Below, one piece after another: positions 43,049 through 51,163 of a stretch of DNA of 53,692 nt. The DNA lies in the NCBI GenBank assembly GCA_025454975.1, contig JALONK010000018.1:1-53692 (forward strand), written 5' to 3'. A model generated the notes under the pieces. It worked only from the letters and a program-made list of their open reading frames with translations. It did no database searches and had not been told where the DNA came from. The DNA comes from Bacteroidia bacterium. Its GTDB lineage: Bacteria > Bacteroidota > Bacteroidia > UKL13-3. A program made the position numbers and the translations under genes. Numbering within the stretch: position 1 is the first letter of the stretch; every line of letters begins with the position of its first letter.

Positions 43049-43939
43049 ATGGAGAAAATTAATGTGTGTCCGGTATGTGGTGGCGACAATATTTCAACTG
43101 TGTTGTCTTGTAAAGATTATGTTGCAAGTGGTGAAATATTTTGTTTAACAAGGTGTAATCACTGTACTTTTTTGTTTACCAATCCTAGACCTACTGCTAA
43201 TGAAATCGGGAGATATTATCAAAGCGATAAATATGTTTCGCATGCAGGTAATAAAGATGAATTTAGCTTCATGTATAAAATTTACGATTGGGTTAGAGAC
43301 TATAGTATCAATAAAAAAATAGATCATATTAAAACATACCATACTAAAGGTAAACTTATGGACCTTGGTTGTGGATTGGGATACTTTTTAGATGGTGTAA
43401 TAAAAGATGGTGTATTTGAGGCAATTGGTGTTGATGTAAGTGATGAAGCCGTTACTTATGTTAAAAATAAATTTGGTTATCAAGTATATAATGAAAATGA
43501 ACTTGATATGTTTACTCATCATTCGTTTGATGTGATAACACAGTGGCATGTACTGGAACATGTACATTTGTTGAACAACCGAATGGAACAACTTAAAAAT
43601 TTATTGAGTAAAACTGGAACAATGTTCATTGCAGTGCCTAATAGTAATAGTTGGGATGCAAATTATTACAAAGAATTTTGGGATGGGTATGATGTGCCCA
43701 GACACCTCTATCATTTTAATCAAAAAAGTTTTACTCATTTGATAAGTAAACATGGGTTTAAAATTGTAGAAACTAAAAACATGCCGTTCGATGCTCCTTA
43801 TATTAGCATGAGAAGCGAGGTACATAAAGGAAATAGTTTTGAAATGATTAGAGGTGCAATTTCCGGATTACGCTCAACGGTTGCCGCCCAAAGAAATAAT
43901 GATCATAGTAGTTTATTATTCGTTGTTCAGCATGCGTAG
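43049..43939 (+). CDS. class I SAM methyltransferase with N-terminal zinc ribbon
   Basis: The N-terminal part of this 296 aa protein has Cys pairs CPVCGG (Cys7, Cys10) and CNHC, forming a zinc ribbon. The methyltransferase domain has motif I LMDLGCGLGYFLDG, an acidic loop IGVDVSDEA, and VITQWHVLEHV. The arrangement resembles enzymes acting on nucleotide-linked sugars or polysaccharides, but the substrate is unknown. The ATG is 4 bases after a promoter-like TTTCTTTG (43037-43044). Its last 8 bases overlap the Ig-like lipoprotein gene. Confidence 0.88.
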   Translation: MEKINVCPVCGGDNISTVLSCKDYVASGEIFCLTRCNHCTFLFTNPRPTANEIGRYYQSDKYVSHAGNKDEFSFMYKIYDWVRDYSINKKIDHIKTYHTKGKLMDLGCGLGYFLDGVIKDGVFEAIGVDVSDEAVTYVKNKFGYQVYNENELDMFTHHSFDVITQWHVLEHVHLLNNRMEQLKNLLSKTGTMFIAVPNSNSWDANYYKEFWDGYDVPRHLYHFNQKSFTHLISKHGFKIVETKNMPFDAPYISMRSEVHKGNSFEMIRGAISGLRSTVAAQRNNDHSSLLFVVQHA

Positions 43940-45518
43940 ATTTCAGAAATTAAGTTCATATCTATTTTTATTTCTGATTTCCGGTTGCGCACAAATTGTA
44001 AGTCCAACAGGTGGAAACAAGGACGATAAATCACCAATGGTGATAGCTATGAAACCAGAGAACAAAACTGTTTCATTTAATGAAAAAAAAATAACAATTT
44101 CTTTTGATGAGTTTATACAATTAAACTCTCCTTCAGAACAAATAATCATATCGCCACCTATGGAGAATAAGCCAACCTTTAATTCGAAAGGTAAGGTTTT
44201 AGAAATAAGACTTGATGGTAATTTACTTCCCAATACAACTTATACATTAAACTTCGGTAACGCAATTGGTGATAACAAAGAAAATAATATAGTTAGTAAC
44301 TTGGTTTATGTATTTAGTACCGGACAACAACTTGACTCATTAACTATTAATGGAAAAGTTGTAGATGCTTTCAACAATAAGCCACTTAAAGATGTAGTTG
44401 TCGGATTATATTTAGATGAAACCTTTAACGACTCAACGATTATAAAGGAGAAGCCTATTTACTTTTCTAAAACTGATAATGAAGGTGAATTTAGTATTTT
44501 AAACTTACCCTCAAAGTTATTTAGATTTTTTGCCATAAAAGATGACAATAAGAACCTAAAATGGGATAAAAACGAATCAATAGCATTTTTTCAACAGCCT
44601 ACTAAACCAGGTGATTCAAATACTAATAATTTATTACCAAAAATATTCAAGCCGAATTTATATGCTAGTGGTAAAATTATAGATACCTTCAGTAATCAAC
44701 CTCAAAAGTTTACCTTTATTATTTATAAATCTGATACCGTATTAATCCAATCAAACCAAAACAATGAAATTTGGTACCGGAAGGTAAAAGGTAATGAAGA
44801 TATTGATACCTTTTTTGCATACACCAAAACACCGGAGAATAAAGATGTTAATTTCAATGTAAACATTAATGGTACTGCCCGAAACATAATACTCCAACAA
44901 AAAAATACCTTTAAAGCTGATAAACTCAACATTAGTATAGACAAGAATATTGAACTAAATGATAGTATAAAAATTGTATCAAATAATCCGATTACAAACA
45001 TAGATCAAGAAAAAATTATATTGCTAAAAGATAGTATAGCACATCCATATAGTTTAATCAAAACAGATGCATTTAACTATTATATAAAATTTAGATACAA
45101 AGAAAAGGAAAGCTTTAAACTTGAATTAAGGGATAGTGTTTTTAAAGATATATATGGCAATTACAGTAAAAAGGAAAAAAACACCTACAATATAAAAGCA
45201 AGTAAAGATTATGCCTCTCTTTTATTACATGTAAAATTACTCAACAAACTTCCGTATCCGGTGATATTACAAATAATGAGTAGTGATGAAAAAGAGATTT
45301 TTTATACCTATAAAGTTAATAATTCAATTGATTTAGAAATTCCATTTATGTTGCCAGGTTCTTATAAAATAAAATATATTCATGATGAGAATAAAAATGG
45401 GAAATGGGATAATGGCGATTTAACTAAGTTACAGCAGCCTGAAAAAGTTGACTATTTTAGTGAAACACTTAATGTAAAGGCTTATTGGGACTTGGAACAG
45501 AGTATTTTAGTTAAGTAA
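43932..45518 (+). CDS. lipoprotein with Ig-like domains
   Basis: I choose the ATG at 43932, which gives 528 aa beginning MRRFQKLSSYLFLFLISGCAQ. This has a good lipobox (ISGC); the open frame upstream lacks any such signal. The first domain (about residues 35-120) reads like a bacterial SbsA-type Ig-like domain (SFDEFIQL, LPNTTYTLNFGNAI). Repeated beta modules follow (GKVVDAFNNKPLKDVVVGLYLD). It ends ADY-like with an EF-type loop DENKNGKWDNGD. It is probably exposed on the inner or outer face of the outer membrane. The next 387 bases contain no gene. Confidence 0.8.
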   Translation: MRRFQKLSSYLFLFLISGCAQIVSPTGGNKDDKSPMVIAMKPENKTVSFNEKKITISFDEFIQLNSPSEQIIISPPMENKPTFNSKGKVLEIRLDGNLLPNTTYTLNFGNAIGDNKENNIVSNLVYVFSTGQQLDSLTINGKVVDAFNNKPLKDVVVGLYLDETFNDSTIIKEKPIYFSKTDNEGEFSILNLPSKLFRFFAIKDDNKNLKWDKNESIAFFQQPTKPGDSNTNNLLPKIFKPNLYASGKIIDTFSNQPQKFTFIIYKSDTVLIQSNQNNEIWYRKVKGNEDIDTFFAYTKTPENKDVNFNVNINGTARNIILQQKNTFKADKLNISIDKNIELNDSIKIVSNNPITNIDQEKIILLKDSIAHPYSLIKTDAFNYYIKFRYKEKESFKLELRDSVFKDIYGNYSKKEKNTYNIKASKDYASLLLHVKLLNKLPYPVILQIMSSDEKEIFYTYKVNNSIDLEIPFMLPGSYKIKYIHDENKNGKWDNGDLTKLQQPEKVDYFSETLNVKAYWDLEQSILVK

Positions 45519-45905
45519 TAAACATCAATTGTGGATTGCGACATTTTAACTCATGGATAAACGTTGAAAACTATTTTAATAACAATATCAATTGATTAAA
45601 TGCGACATTGTGTACATTATATCTACATGTTTAACACATTAATTTCATTTAAATTTTATACCAATTTATATGTGATTTAGGTTATCAACGATGTGAATAA
45701 AACATAAATATAAGCAAATTATCAGTAAGTTAGGATGTGAATTAGATGTGAATCAAATAAGAATAACCACAAAAACGAAAAAAATAAAATAAGTTTTACG
45801 CATAATTAACACCATAATAATAAATACAACTTTTATAAATTAATTTAATTGAATTAATAGGTTGTGAATGCGACATCTAAAAAATTAATTAGTTTTGGCA
45901 TTGCT
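45519..45905. other. candidate chromosomal replication origin (oriC)
   Basis: This is the only long gene-free stretch in the window and is strongly AT-rich. DnaA-box-like sequences are present: TGTGAATAA at 45692-45700 (perfect reverse match to TTATNCACA), TGTGAATTA at 45736 and TGTGAATCA at 45747 (one mismatch each). Starts at 45692, 45736 and 45747 are 44 and 11 bases apart, a helical phasing. Looser versions are at 45530 (TGTGGATTG) and 45863 (TGTGAATGC). TTATCAACG at 45682 faces the first box. The word TGCGACAT occurs three times (45537, 45601, 45869). An open GTG frame at 45864 would extend PheS by 14 residues into this region, but I do not believe it. Confidence 0.5.
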
Positions 45906-46919
45906 ATGATTGAGAAATTAAAACAGATTCAAGACGAAATAGAAAGAAAAATTCTGGAAAAGGCAGAAGATGCTGAACAGTTTAGGTTAACTTATTTAAG
46001 TCGTAAAGGAAAATTAAATGATTTATTTGAAGAGTTTAAAGCTATTCCTAATGATTTAAAGAAGGAAACAGGAAAACTTATGAATCAGGTTAAACAATTA
46101 GCCCAGGATAAGTTTAACGCAGCAAAAGAAAAGTTCGAGGATACTTCAACAATCACAAGCAATAAATATGACTTAAGCTTACCGGCATATCCTTTTATTG
46201 CGGGAGCTCGACATCCATTATTATTGGTAGAAAAGAAAATTGTAGAAATATTCAATAAACTTGGATTTAGCTTAGCTTATGGACCGGAAATAGAGGATGA
46301 TTGGCATAATTTTTCAGGATTAAATTTTCCGGATAATCATCCTGCAAGAGACATGCAAGACACGTTTTTTATTGAAAAAGATATTGCATTGCGCACACAT
46401 ACTTCATCTGTTCAAGTAAGATTAATGGAGAATAAAAAACCACCTATTCGTGCAATAATGCCGGGTAGGGTTTATCGTAATGAAGCCATTTCTGCCAGAG
46501 CACATTGCTTTTTCCACCAAATTGAAGGAATTTATATTGATAAAAAAGTTTCATTTGCTGATCTTAAACAAACACTTTATTATTTCGTGCAAGAAATGTT
46601 TGGGAATGACTTTAAAATAAGATTTAGGCCAAGTTATTTTCCATTTACCGAACCAAGTGCTGAAATGGATATCTCATGTATCATTTGCAAAGGGAAAGGT
46701 TGTAATGTATGTAAGCATAGCGGTTGGGTTGAAATTTTAGGTTGTGGTATGATAGATCCTAATGTATTACAGGATAACGGAATTAATCCTGAGGAATACT
46801 CAGGTTTTGCTTTTGGAATGGGCATTGAGAGAATAACAATGCTAAAATATGATGTTAAAGATTTACGAATGTTTTCAATAAACGATGTAAGATTTCTTCA
46901 ACAATTTGAATCTGAATAA
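45906..46919 (+). CDS. pheS: phenylalanyl-tRNA synthetase alpha subunit
   Basis: From the ATG at 45906 the protein is 337 aa and begins MIEKLKQIQDEIERKI, as in other PheS. It charges tRNA(Phe) as an alpha2-beta2 enzyme with PheT, which is not in the window. Motif 2 is RAIMPGRVYRNEAISARAH and motif 3 is FAFGMGIERITMLKY. A Cys-rich insertion CIICKGKGCNVCKHSGW forms a probable zinc knuckle typical of part of the family. Confidence 0.96.
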   Translation: MIEKLKQIQDEIERKILEKAEDAEQFRLTYLSRKGKLNDLFEEFKAIPNDLKKETGKLMNQVKQLAQDKFNAAKEKFEDTSTITSNKYDLSLPAYPFIAGARHPLLLVEKKIVEIFNKLGFSLAYGPEIEDDWHNFSGLNFPDNHPARDMQDTFFIEKDIALRTHTSSVQVRLMENKKPPIRAIMPGRVYRNEAISARAHCFFHQIEGIYIDKKVSFADLKQTLYYFVQEMFGNDFKIRFRPSYFPFTEPSAEMDISCIICKGKGCNVCKHSGWVEILGCGMIDPNVLQDNGINPEEYSGFAFGMGIERITMLKYDVKDLRMFSINDVRFLQQFESE

Positions 46920-46943
46920 AAAAATTTTCCCGCTGCGCGGCTA

Positions 46944-47798
46944 ATGTTTGAAACAATAAATCAACAACAACAGAATAAAATAATTTTATGCTTTGCATGG
47001 CAGGCAGAAGCTAATCCGTTTATTAAAATTTCAAATGCAAAACTTACTCAACAAAATAAAAAGTTTAAATTTTACAGCTCACCTTCAACCGATATAATTA
47101 TTACAGGAGTAGGAGCCTTTAATATGTCGGCCGCAATGGGTTGGATACAACAATTTATAAAGGATATTGCAGTTTATTGGAATATTGGTTTTTGTGCTGG
47201 GCAAGAACAAAATATATTTTCGTGGTTCAGAATAATTAAGGTAAGTTATCAGGACAATATGCGCGATTTTTATCCCGAAATTGAAACCAAATCACCACTA
47301 CCTTTTGCCACATTAAGAACCGTTAATTCACCGGTAAATAATAAGCAGATTGAGAATTTAGGAGCAGAACTTGTTGATATGGAAGCTTACGGTTTTTGCA
47401 AAGGGCTACAGCCTTTTCATAACAGTTCATTTATACAAATCTTAAAATGGGTTAGTGATAATGGAATAGAGAACTTTGATAAAACAGCAGCGCTTAAACA
47501 ATATGAAAATTCAATAGAACAAGTATTTGATTATATAGTATCACGATCTGAAGAAATAATAAATTCGCACAAGAATAACTTAGGTATTATCAATCCTATT
47601 TTAGAACAAACCAAAGAAAAGTTATCATTAAGTTTTACGCGAACTCATCAATTAAAAGATGCGTTAAGATTTGCATTATATTATAAGGGTGAAACCTTCA
47701 TTCATAAAGAGGTTACGAGTATAAATAATGATTTAGAAACCCCGGAAAAAAAGGTAAGCACATTTAATCAACTAATAAAAAAACTTACTCATGTTTAA
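46944..47798 (+). CDS. MTA/SAH nucleosidase-like phosphorylase superfamily protein
   Basis: This 284 aa protein resembles the PNP/UDP phosphorylase and MTA/SAH nucleosidase superfamily. Recognisable parts are ITGVGAFNMSAAMGWI (nucleoside-binding loop), NIGFCAGQ, GAELVDMEAYGFCKG with the catalytic-site Glu, and LKWVSDNG. About 85 extra residues follow the core. It may cleave 5'-deoxyadenosine or methylthioadenosine, removing inhibitory by-products of radical SAM chemistry. The stop overlaps the SPL-like radical SAM gene by 8 bases, which supports a joint task. Confidence 0.72.
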   Translation: MFETINQQQQNKIILCFAWQAEANPFIKISNAKLTQQNKKFKFYSSPSTDIIITGVGAFNMSAAMGWIQQFIKDIAVYWNIGFCAGQEQNIFSWFRIIKVSYQDNMRDFYPEIETKSPLPFATLRTVNSPVNNKQIENLGAELVDMEAYGFCKGLQPFHNSSFIQILKWVSDNGIENFDKTAALKQYENSIEQVFDYIVSRSEEIINSHKNNLGIINPILEQTKEKLSLSFTRTHQLKDALRFALYYKGETFIHKEVTSINNDLETPEKKVSTFNQLIKKLTHV

Positions 47799-48780
47799 TG
47801 AATTTGTTTATGTAGAAAAAGATATTTCTAACCACCCGAATACATTAAGCATTTTAAATAAAATTAATGCGAAAGAAGTTGTTTATATAAAACATTATAA
47901 AGATGTATTTAACCAATCGGGTAGTGATTGGCGCCGACAAAAAGCAACACAAAAGTTAATACTTGCACAACGAACCGAACAGTATTATTATACCGGTTCA
48001 GATGTTACTCCCGATTTTGGATTTAGACATTTTTATTACAATACACTAGCATTAAACTGTTTGTATGATTGTGATTATTGTTATTTACAAGGTCTTTTTA
48101 ACTCGGCCCACATGGTTTTGTTTGTGAACAATGAAACCTTCATTGACGAAACAGAAAAGTTAATTTCAAAACTTGATGGACCTGTTTATTTTGCACTATC
48201 TTATGACACCGATTTATTAGCTATTGACCAATGGTATTCATACATTACACCTTGGATAAACTTTGTAGCCAAACAGAATAAACTTACCATTGAAATTCGC
48301 ACAAAAAGCGTAAATATAAAACCACTGAAAAGCTTAATTCCAAATAATCAAACGATATTAGCCTGGACATTATCACCGCAAAAAATAATATCTATCCATG
48401 AACCTAAAACGCCTTCTGAAAAAGCAAGAATATCTGCAATTAAAGAAGCTCTTCGGCTGGGATGGCGTGTACGAATATGTATTGACCCAATATTGCATGT
48501 ACCTGATTTTAAAGAAGCATATACTTCAATGATCAAGCGATTGGCTGAAGAAATTGATTTAAATAAGGTAGATAGTATCAGTTTGGGGGTATTCAGAATG
48601 AATCATCTTTTTTTAAAGCGTATGCAACAACATCAAAGCGATTCAGGGTTATTGTTTTATCCTTACCAAAAAAACGGTGATACCTTAACGTATTCAAATT
48701 CGATAAAAGATGAATTAATTAAGCATGTGATTGGTTGTTTAAAACAACAACACCCACAACTTCAAATTGTAACACAATAA
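47791..48780 (+). CDS. SPL family radical SAM protein
   Basis: This 329 aa protein has the radical SAM Cx3Cx2C cluster motif (Cys90, Cys94, Cys97) in LNCLYDCDYCYLQG, the sequence context of spore photoproduct lyase. The upstream segment YYYTGSDVTPDFGFRHFYY is also SPL-like. SPL repairs the UV lesion 5-thyminyl-5,6-dihydrothymine in spores. By my alignment, the hydrogen-donor Cys (140/141 in bacilli) is Tyr138 here (ALSYDTDLLAID), so the reaction may differ. The gene overlaps the nucleosidase-like gene by 8 bases and precedes an SDR gene by 10 bases. Nothing in the window suggests sporulation. Confidence 0.85.
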   Translation: MFNEFVYVEKDISNHPNTLSILNKINAKEVVYIKHYKDVFNQSGSDWRRQKATQKLILAQRTEQYYYTGSDVTPDFGFRHFYYNTLALNCLYDCDYCYLQGLFNSAHMVLFVNNETFIDETEKLISKLDGPVYFALSYDTDLLAIDQWYSYITPWINFVAKQNKLTIEIRTKSVNIKPLKSLIPNNQTILAWTLSPQKIISIHEPKTPSEKARISAIKEALRLGWRVRICIDPILHVPDFKEAYTSMIKRLAEEIDLNKVDSISLGVFRMNHLFLKRMQQHQSDSGLLFYPYQKNGDTLTYSNSIKDELIKHVIGCLKQQHPQLQIVTQ

Positions 48781-48790
48781 AACTACTATT

Positions 48791-49480
48791 ATGTTAAAGC
48801 GGATATTAATTACAGGGCATAGCAAAGGAATCGGAAAGGCCTTAACTGAGATGTGTTTATCAGCCGGGCATCATGTATCTGGCATATCCCGAACAGCAAT
48901 TGATAATCATCCGCATTTAACACAATTTAGTGCAGATTTATCAACAGAAACAGGAATTAAACAATCATGTAAATGGCTTGAACAACAAAAGTTCGATGTA
49001 GTTATTTTAAACGCAGGTTACAACAATATAAAACCGCCTGAAGCTTATTCTATTAATGAAGTTGTAGAGATAATAAATGTTAATTTAACTTCTCATGCGT
49101 CTATAATAAAGGCAACTATAAACAGTTTGTTGTTAAACAAAGGAATGATTATTGGAGTTGGAAGTTTTTCAGGAACAGAAGTACAAAAGTGGAATAACTT
49201 TTATGGGTCGGCGAAAGCGGGTTTTCACCATTTATTAAATAATGTATTTGAACAATACCGAAAACAAGGATTAAGAGTTACTGCTATAATTCCCGACATT
49301 GCAGATACTTCTTTTTATGATCACCAAGACTTTGAACCATCATCAAATAAAGAAACACATATAAAAGCAACCGACGTTGCAGCAGCCATTTTTAATTTAA
49401 TAGAATCGCAAGCAACATATGTAACCACACAACTGTTTATTCGTCCGCAAAGGTTTGAATTAAACAGAAAGAAGAAGTGA
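48791..49480 (+). CDS. short-chain dehydrogenase/reductase
   Basis: This 229 aa SDR has the NAD(P)-binding loop ITGHSKGIGKAL (TGxxxGIG), NAG (VILNAGYNN), GVGSFSG with the catalytic Ser region, and YGSAK (Tyr-x3-Lys). The Arg (GISRT) after beta-2 hints at NADPH. It is the third gene of the nucleosidase / SPL-like / SDR cassette, which suggests that it reduces or oxidises a product or substrate of that pathway. It is convergent with the YdeI-like gene. Confidence 0.88.
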   Translation: MLKRILITGHSKGIGKALTEMCLSAGHHVSGISRTAIDNHPHLTQFSADLSTETGIKQSCKWLEQQKFDVVILNAGYNNIKPPEAYSINEVVEIINVNLTSHASIIKATINSLLLNKGMIIGVGSFSGTEVQKWNNFYGSAKAGFHHLLNNVFEQYRKQGLRVTAIIPDIADTSFYDHQDFEPSSNKETHIKATDVAAAIFNLIESQATYVTTQLFIRPQRFELNRKKK

Positions 49481-49491
49481 GTACAACTAAC

Positions 49492-50145
49492 TTACTTGTC
49501 ATGAAAGCCTTTGCCCTGTAAAATACCCGGAATGTGTTTATTAATTCTTTTGAGACGCGTTTCTGATTGTTTGGCTTGCGCAAAATAAATTAAATAGCCC
49601 CTTTGTTTACCCGGAGTAAGGGCAAGAAAAGCAGATTTAAATTTTGGGTTTTCTTCAAAAACAATGTTTAGCTCTTCTACTTTCGGCGATGCAATTGAAT
49701 GGTCTTTTTCAATTTTTTTCCCCGACAGTTCAATTTGTTTTGCCTCTTCTATATATTCTCTTAAAACAAATTCTTGGGCAATTATTTGATCAGAATGATT
49801 AAAACGAATCAACCTGCCATGTTGTGAATTTGGCCCGGGTTTTTCTAAAATATTAGCCGGGTCGTTTAACAATGCGCCCTTTAAAAAACTAATAATTGCA
49901 CCACTTTTAAGAGCACTGATTAAAATAACATTTGAACCATTAACTGTATAACATGCCACACCCCATTTTCTTTCTTCTTTTAATCCTGTTGATAGCAATA
50001 TTTTCCTGAGCAAGGTTAATTCGTTATTCCAAACAATGGCTTTACAATTAGGTGTACCTACTAAGTTGCACCTGCCGCAACCATGTAAGAAAAAATCATC
50101 AACATTTTCGTTTAACATGATACTTTTCTTATTAGCCATTCTCAT
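49492..50145 (-). CDS. YdeI/OmpD-associated family protein with DUF1801 domain
   Basis: This 217 aa protein has an N-terminal DUF1801-type domain (WNNELTLLRKILLSTGLKEERKWG). It ends with the Bacteroidota YdeI motif LTPGKQRGYLIYFAQAKQSETRLKRI and LQGKGFHDK. A Cys pair in GCGRCN near residue 23 may bind metal. The function is unknown. A second ATG (50139) gives a protein two residues shorter. It is 12 bases downstream of the SRPBCC gene and likely co-transcribed with it. Confidence 0.85.
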   Translation of the reverse strand: MRMANKKSIMLNENVDDFFLHGCGRCNLVGTPNCKAIVWNNELTLLRKILLSTGLKEERKWGVACYTVNGSNVILISALKSGAIISFLKGALLNDPANILEKPGPNSQHGRLIRFNHSDQIIAQEFVLREYIEEAKQIELSGKKIEKDHSIASPKVEELNIVFEENPKFKSAFLALTPGKQRGYLIYFAQAKQSETRLKRINKHIPGILQGKGFHDK

Positions 50146-50157
50146 GAATCAAACGAT

Positions 50158-50580
50158 TTAACCAAGGCTTTCTAAATACGTTTTGTATTGGTTTAAAATA
50201 GATTGCCAGCCCATTTCCTGCATATCAATTGGGTTTTCATTTTCAGCATCAAACGCAATAGAAACTAAGGTGTTTTGTGAATCAATTTCCTCAAAAAGTA
50301 CTTCTATTTTACGGTTGTCAGGCATGGTATATGTAAAAGTATTTTCAAGAGTAATTTCATTATAAATGGCCTCAAAATCAAATCCCCAACTGCCATCTTT
50401 TGCTTCCATCCGTGCAAAATATTTTCCACCAACCGTCAAATCGTTAGTAGCTTTAGGGCAACACCAGTCCTCAGATGCAAAATTCCATTTTATTATATGT
50501 TCGGGTGAAGTGTAAACCTCCCAAGCTTTTTGCTTTGAAGCATTAACCTCCGCTTGGATGTTAATTTTAATAAATGACAT
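50158..50580 (-). CDS. SRPBCC (AHSA1-like) domain protein
   Basis: This 140 aa protein has the START/AHSA1 fold. It begins KINIQAEVNASKQKAWEVYTSPEHIIKWNFASEDWCCP, contains GGKYFARMEAKDGSWGFDFEA, and ends EMGWQSILNQYKTYLES. Such single-domain proteins bind small hydrophobic ligands or have unknown roles. It is the upstream gene of a pair with YdeI, a frequent neighbour in Bacteroidota. Confidence 0.87.
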   Translation of the reverse strand: MSFIKINIQAEVNASKQKAWEVYTSPEHIIKWNFASEDWCCPKATNDLTVGGKYFARMEAKDGSWGFDFEAIYNEITLENTFTYTMPDNRKIEVLFEEIDSQNTLVSIAFDAENENPIDMQEMGWQSILNQYKTYLESLG

Positions 50581-50656
50581 AAAGGGTTAAATTAGGTATT
50601 GCAATATAAAATAAGTTAAGCACTCATCATAAGCATAAACGTTTAATTCTGGTGTT

Positions 50657-51115
50657 CTATTTCATATCAATTAATTCAACATCAAACAACAAAGTAGAAT
50701 AGGGGGGGGTTTCACCGGCTTGTTTGCCACCATAGCCTAAAGAAGGAGGAATAATTAAACGTATTTTATCTCCTTTTCTCATCAGTGCAATGCCCTCGTC
50801 CCAACCCTTGATTACCATTCCTGTCCCAAGCATAAAACTAAAAGGAATATCCCTTTTAATTGAAGAGTCGAATATTTTACCATTAGTTAAAAACCCTGTA
50901 TAATGAACTTGAACAACCTTTCCAATATTAGCTTTTGCAATTGAAGTATCGGGGTTTTGATAAACCCATATATATTTTAGTCCGCTTAAAGTTGTTATCG
51001 TATCGGCTTTAACAATATCCCATGGTTTAATTTCAATACGATTATTACACGCCGCTACCACTAGAACCAAAGCGGAAATGTATACGATTTTATTCTTTAT
51101 GAACCTCTTAATCAT
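50657..51115 (-). CDS. FKBP-type peptidyl-prolyl isomerase, lipoprotein
   Basis: This 152 aa protein has a lipobox (VVAACNN) and one FKBP domain. It shows [38 protein letters not shown] and RLIIPPSLGYG. These hold the FKBP active-site aromatics (Y, F, W). It probably folds proteins on the periplasmic side of the membrane. A tract of 8 C on the coding strand (50702-50709) encodes TPPY near the C-terminus. It is separated from the upstream triple-FKBP gene by a terminator hairpin. Confidence 0.92.
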   Translation of the reverse strand: MIKRFIKNKIVYISALVLVVAACNNRIEIKPWDIVKADTITTLSGLKYIWVYQNPDTSIAKANIGKVVQVHYTGFLTNGKIFDSSIKRDIPFSFMLGTGMVIKGWDEGIALMRKGDKIRLIIPPSLGYGGKQAGETPPYSTLLFDVELIDMK

Positions 51116-51128
51116 TTTAGCAAAATAA

Positions 51129-51158
51129 AAAAGCGGACTAAAAATAAAGTCCGCTTTT
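51129..51158 (-). terminator. rho-independent terminator between FKBP genes
   Basis: A perfect 11-bp stem (minus-strand AAAAGCGGACT / AGTCCGCTTTT) with an 8-base loop, 6 bases after the triple-FKBP stop, ends in T-rich sequence. The plus strand also reads as a hairpin. Confidence 0.85.
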
Positions 51159-51163
51159 ATGAA

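Noticed and set aside
43854-43931. Longer N-terminus for the Ig-like lipoprotein
   Set aside because: It would hide the lipoprotein signal and overlap the methyltransferase gene by 86 bases; the ATG at 43932 gives a perfect lipobox.
45864-45905. GTG start giving a 14-residue longer PheS
   Set aside because: The extension is not PheS-like and falls on the third TGCGACAT repeat; MIEKLKQIQDEIERKI is the normal PheS start.
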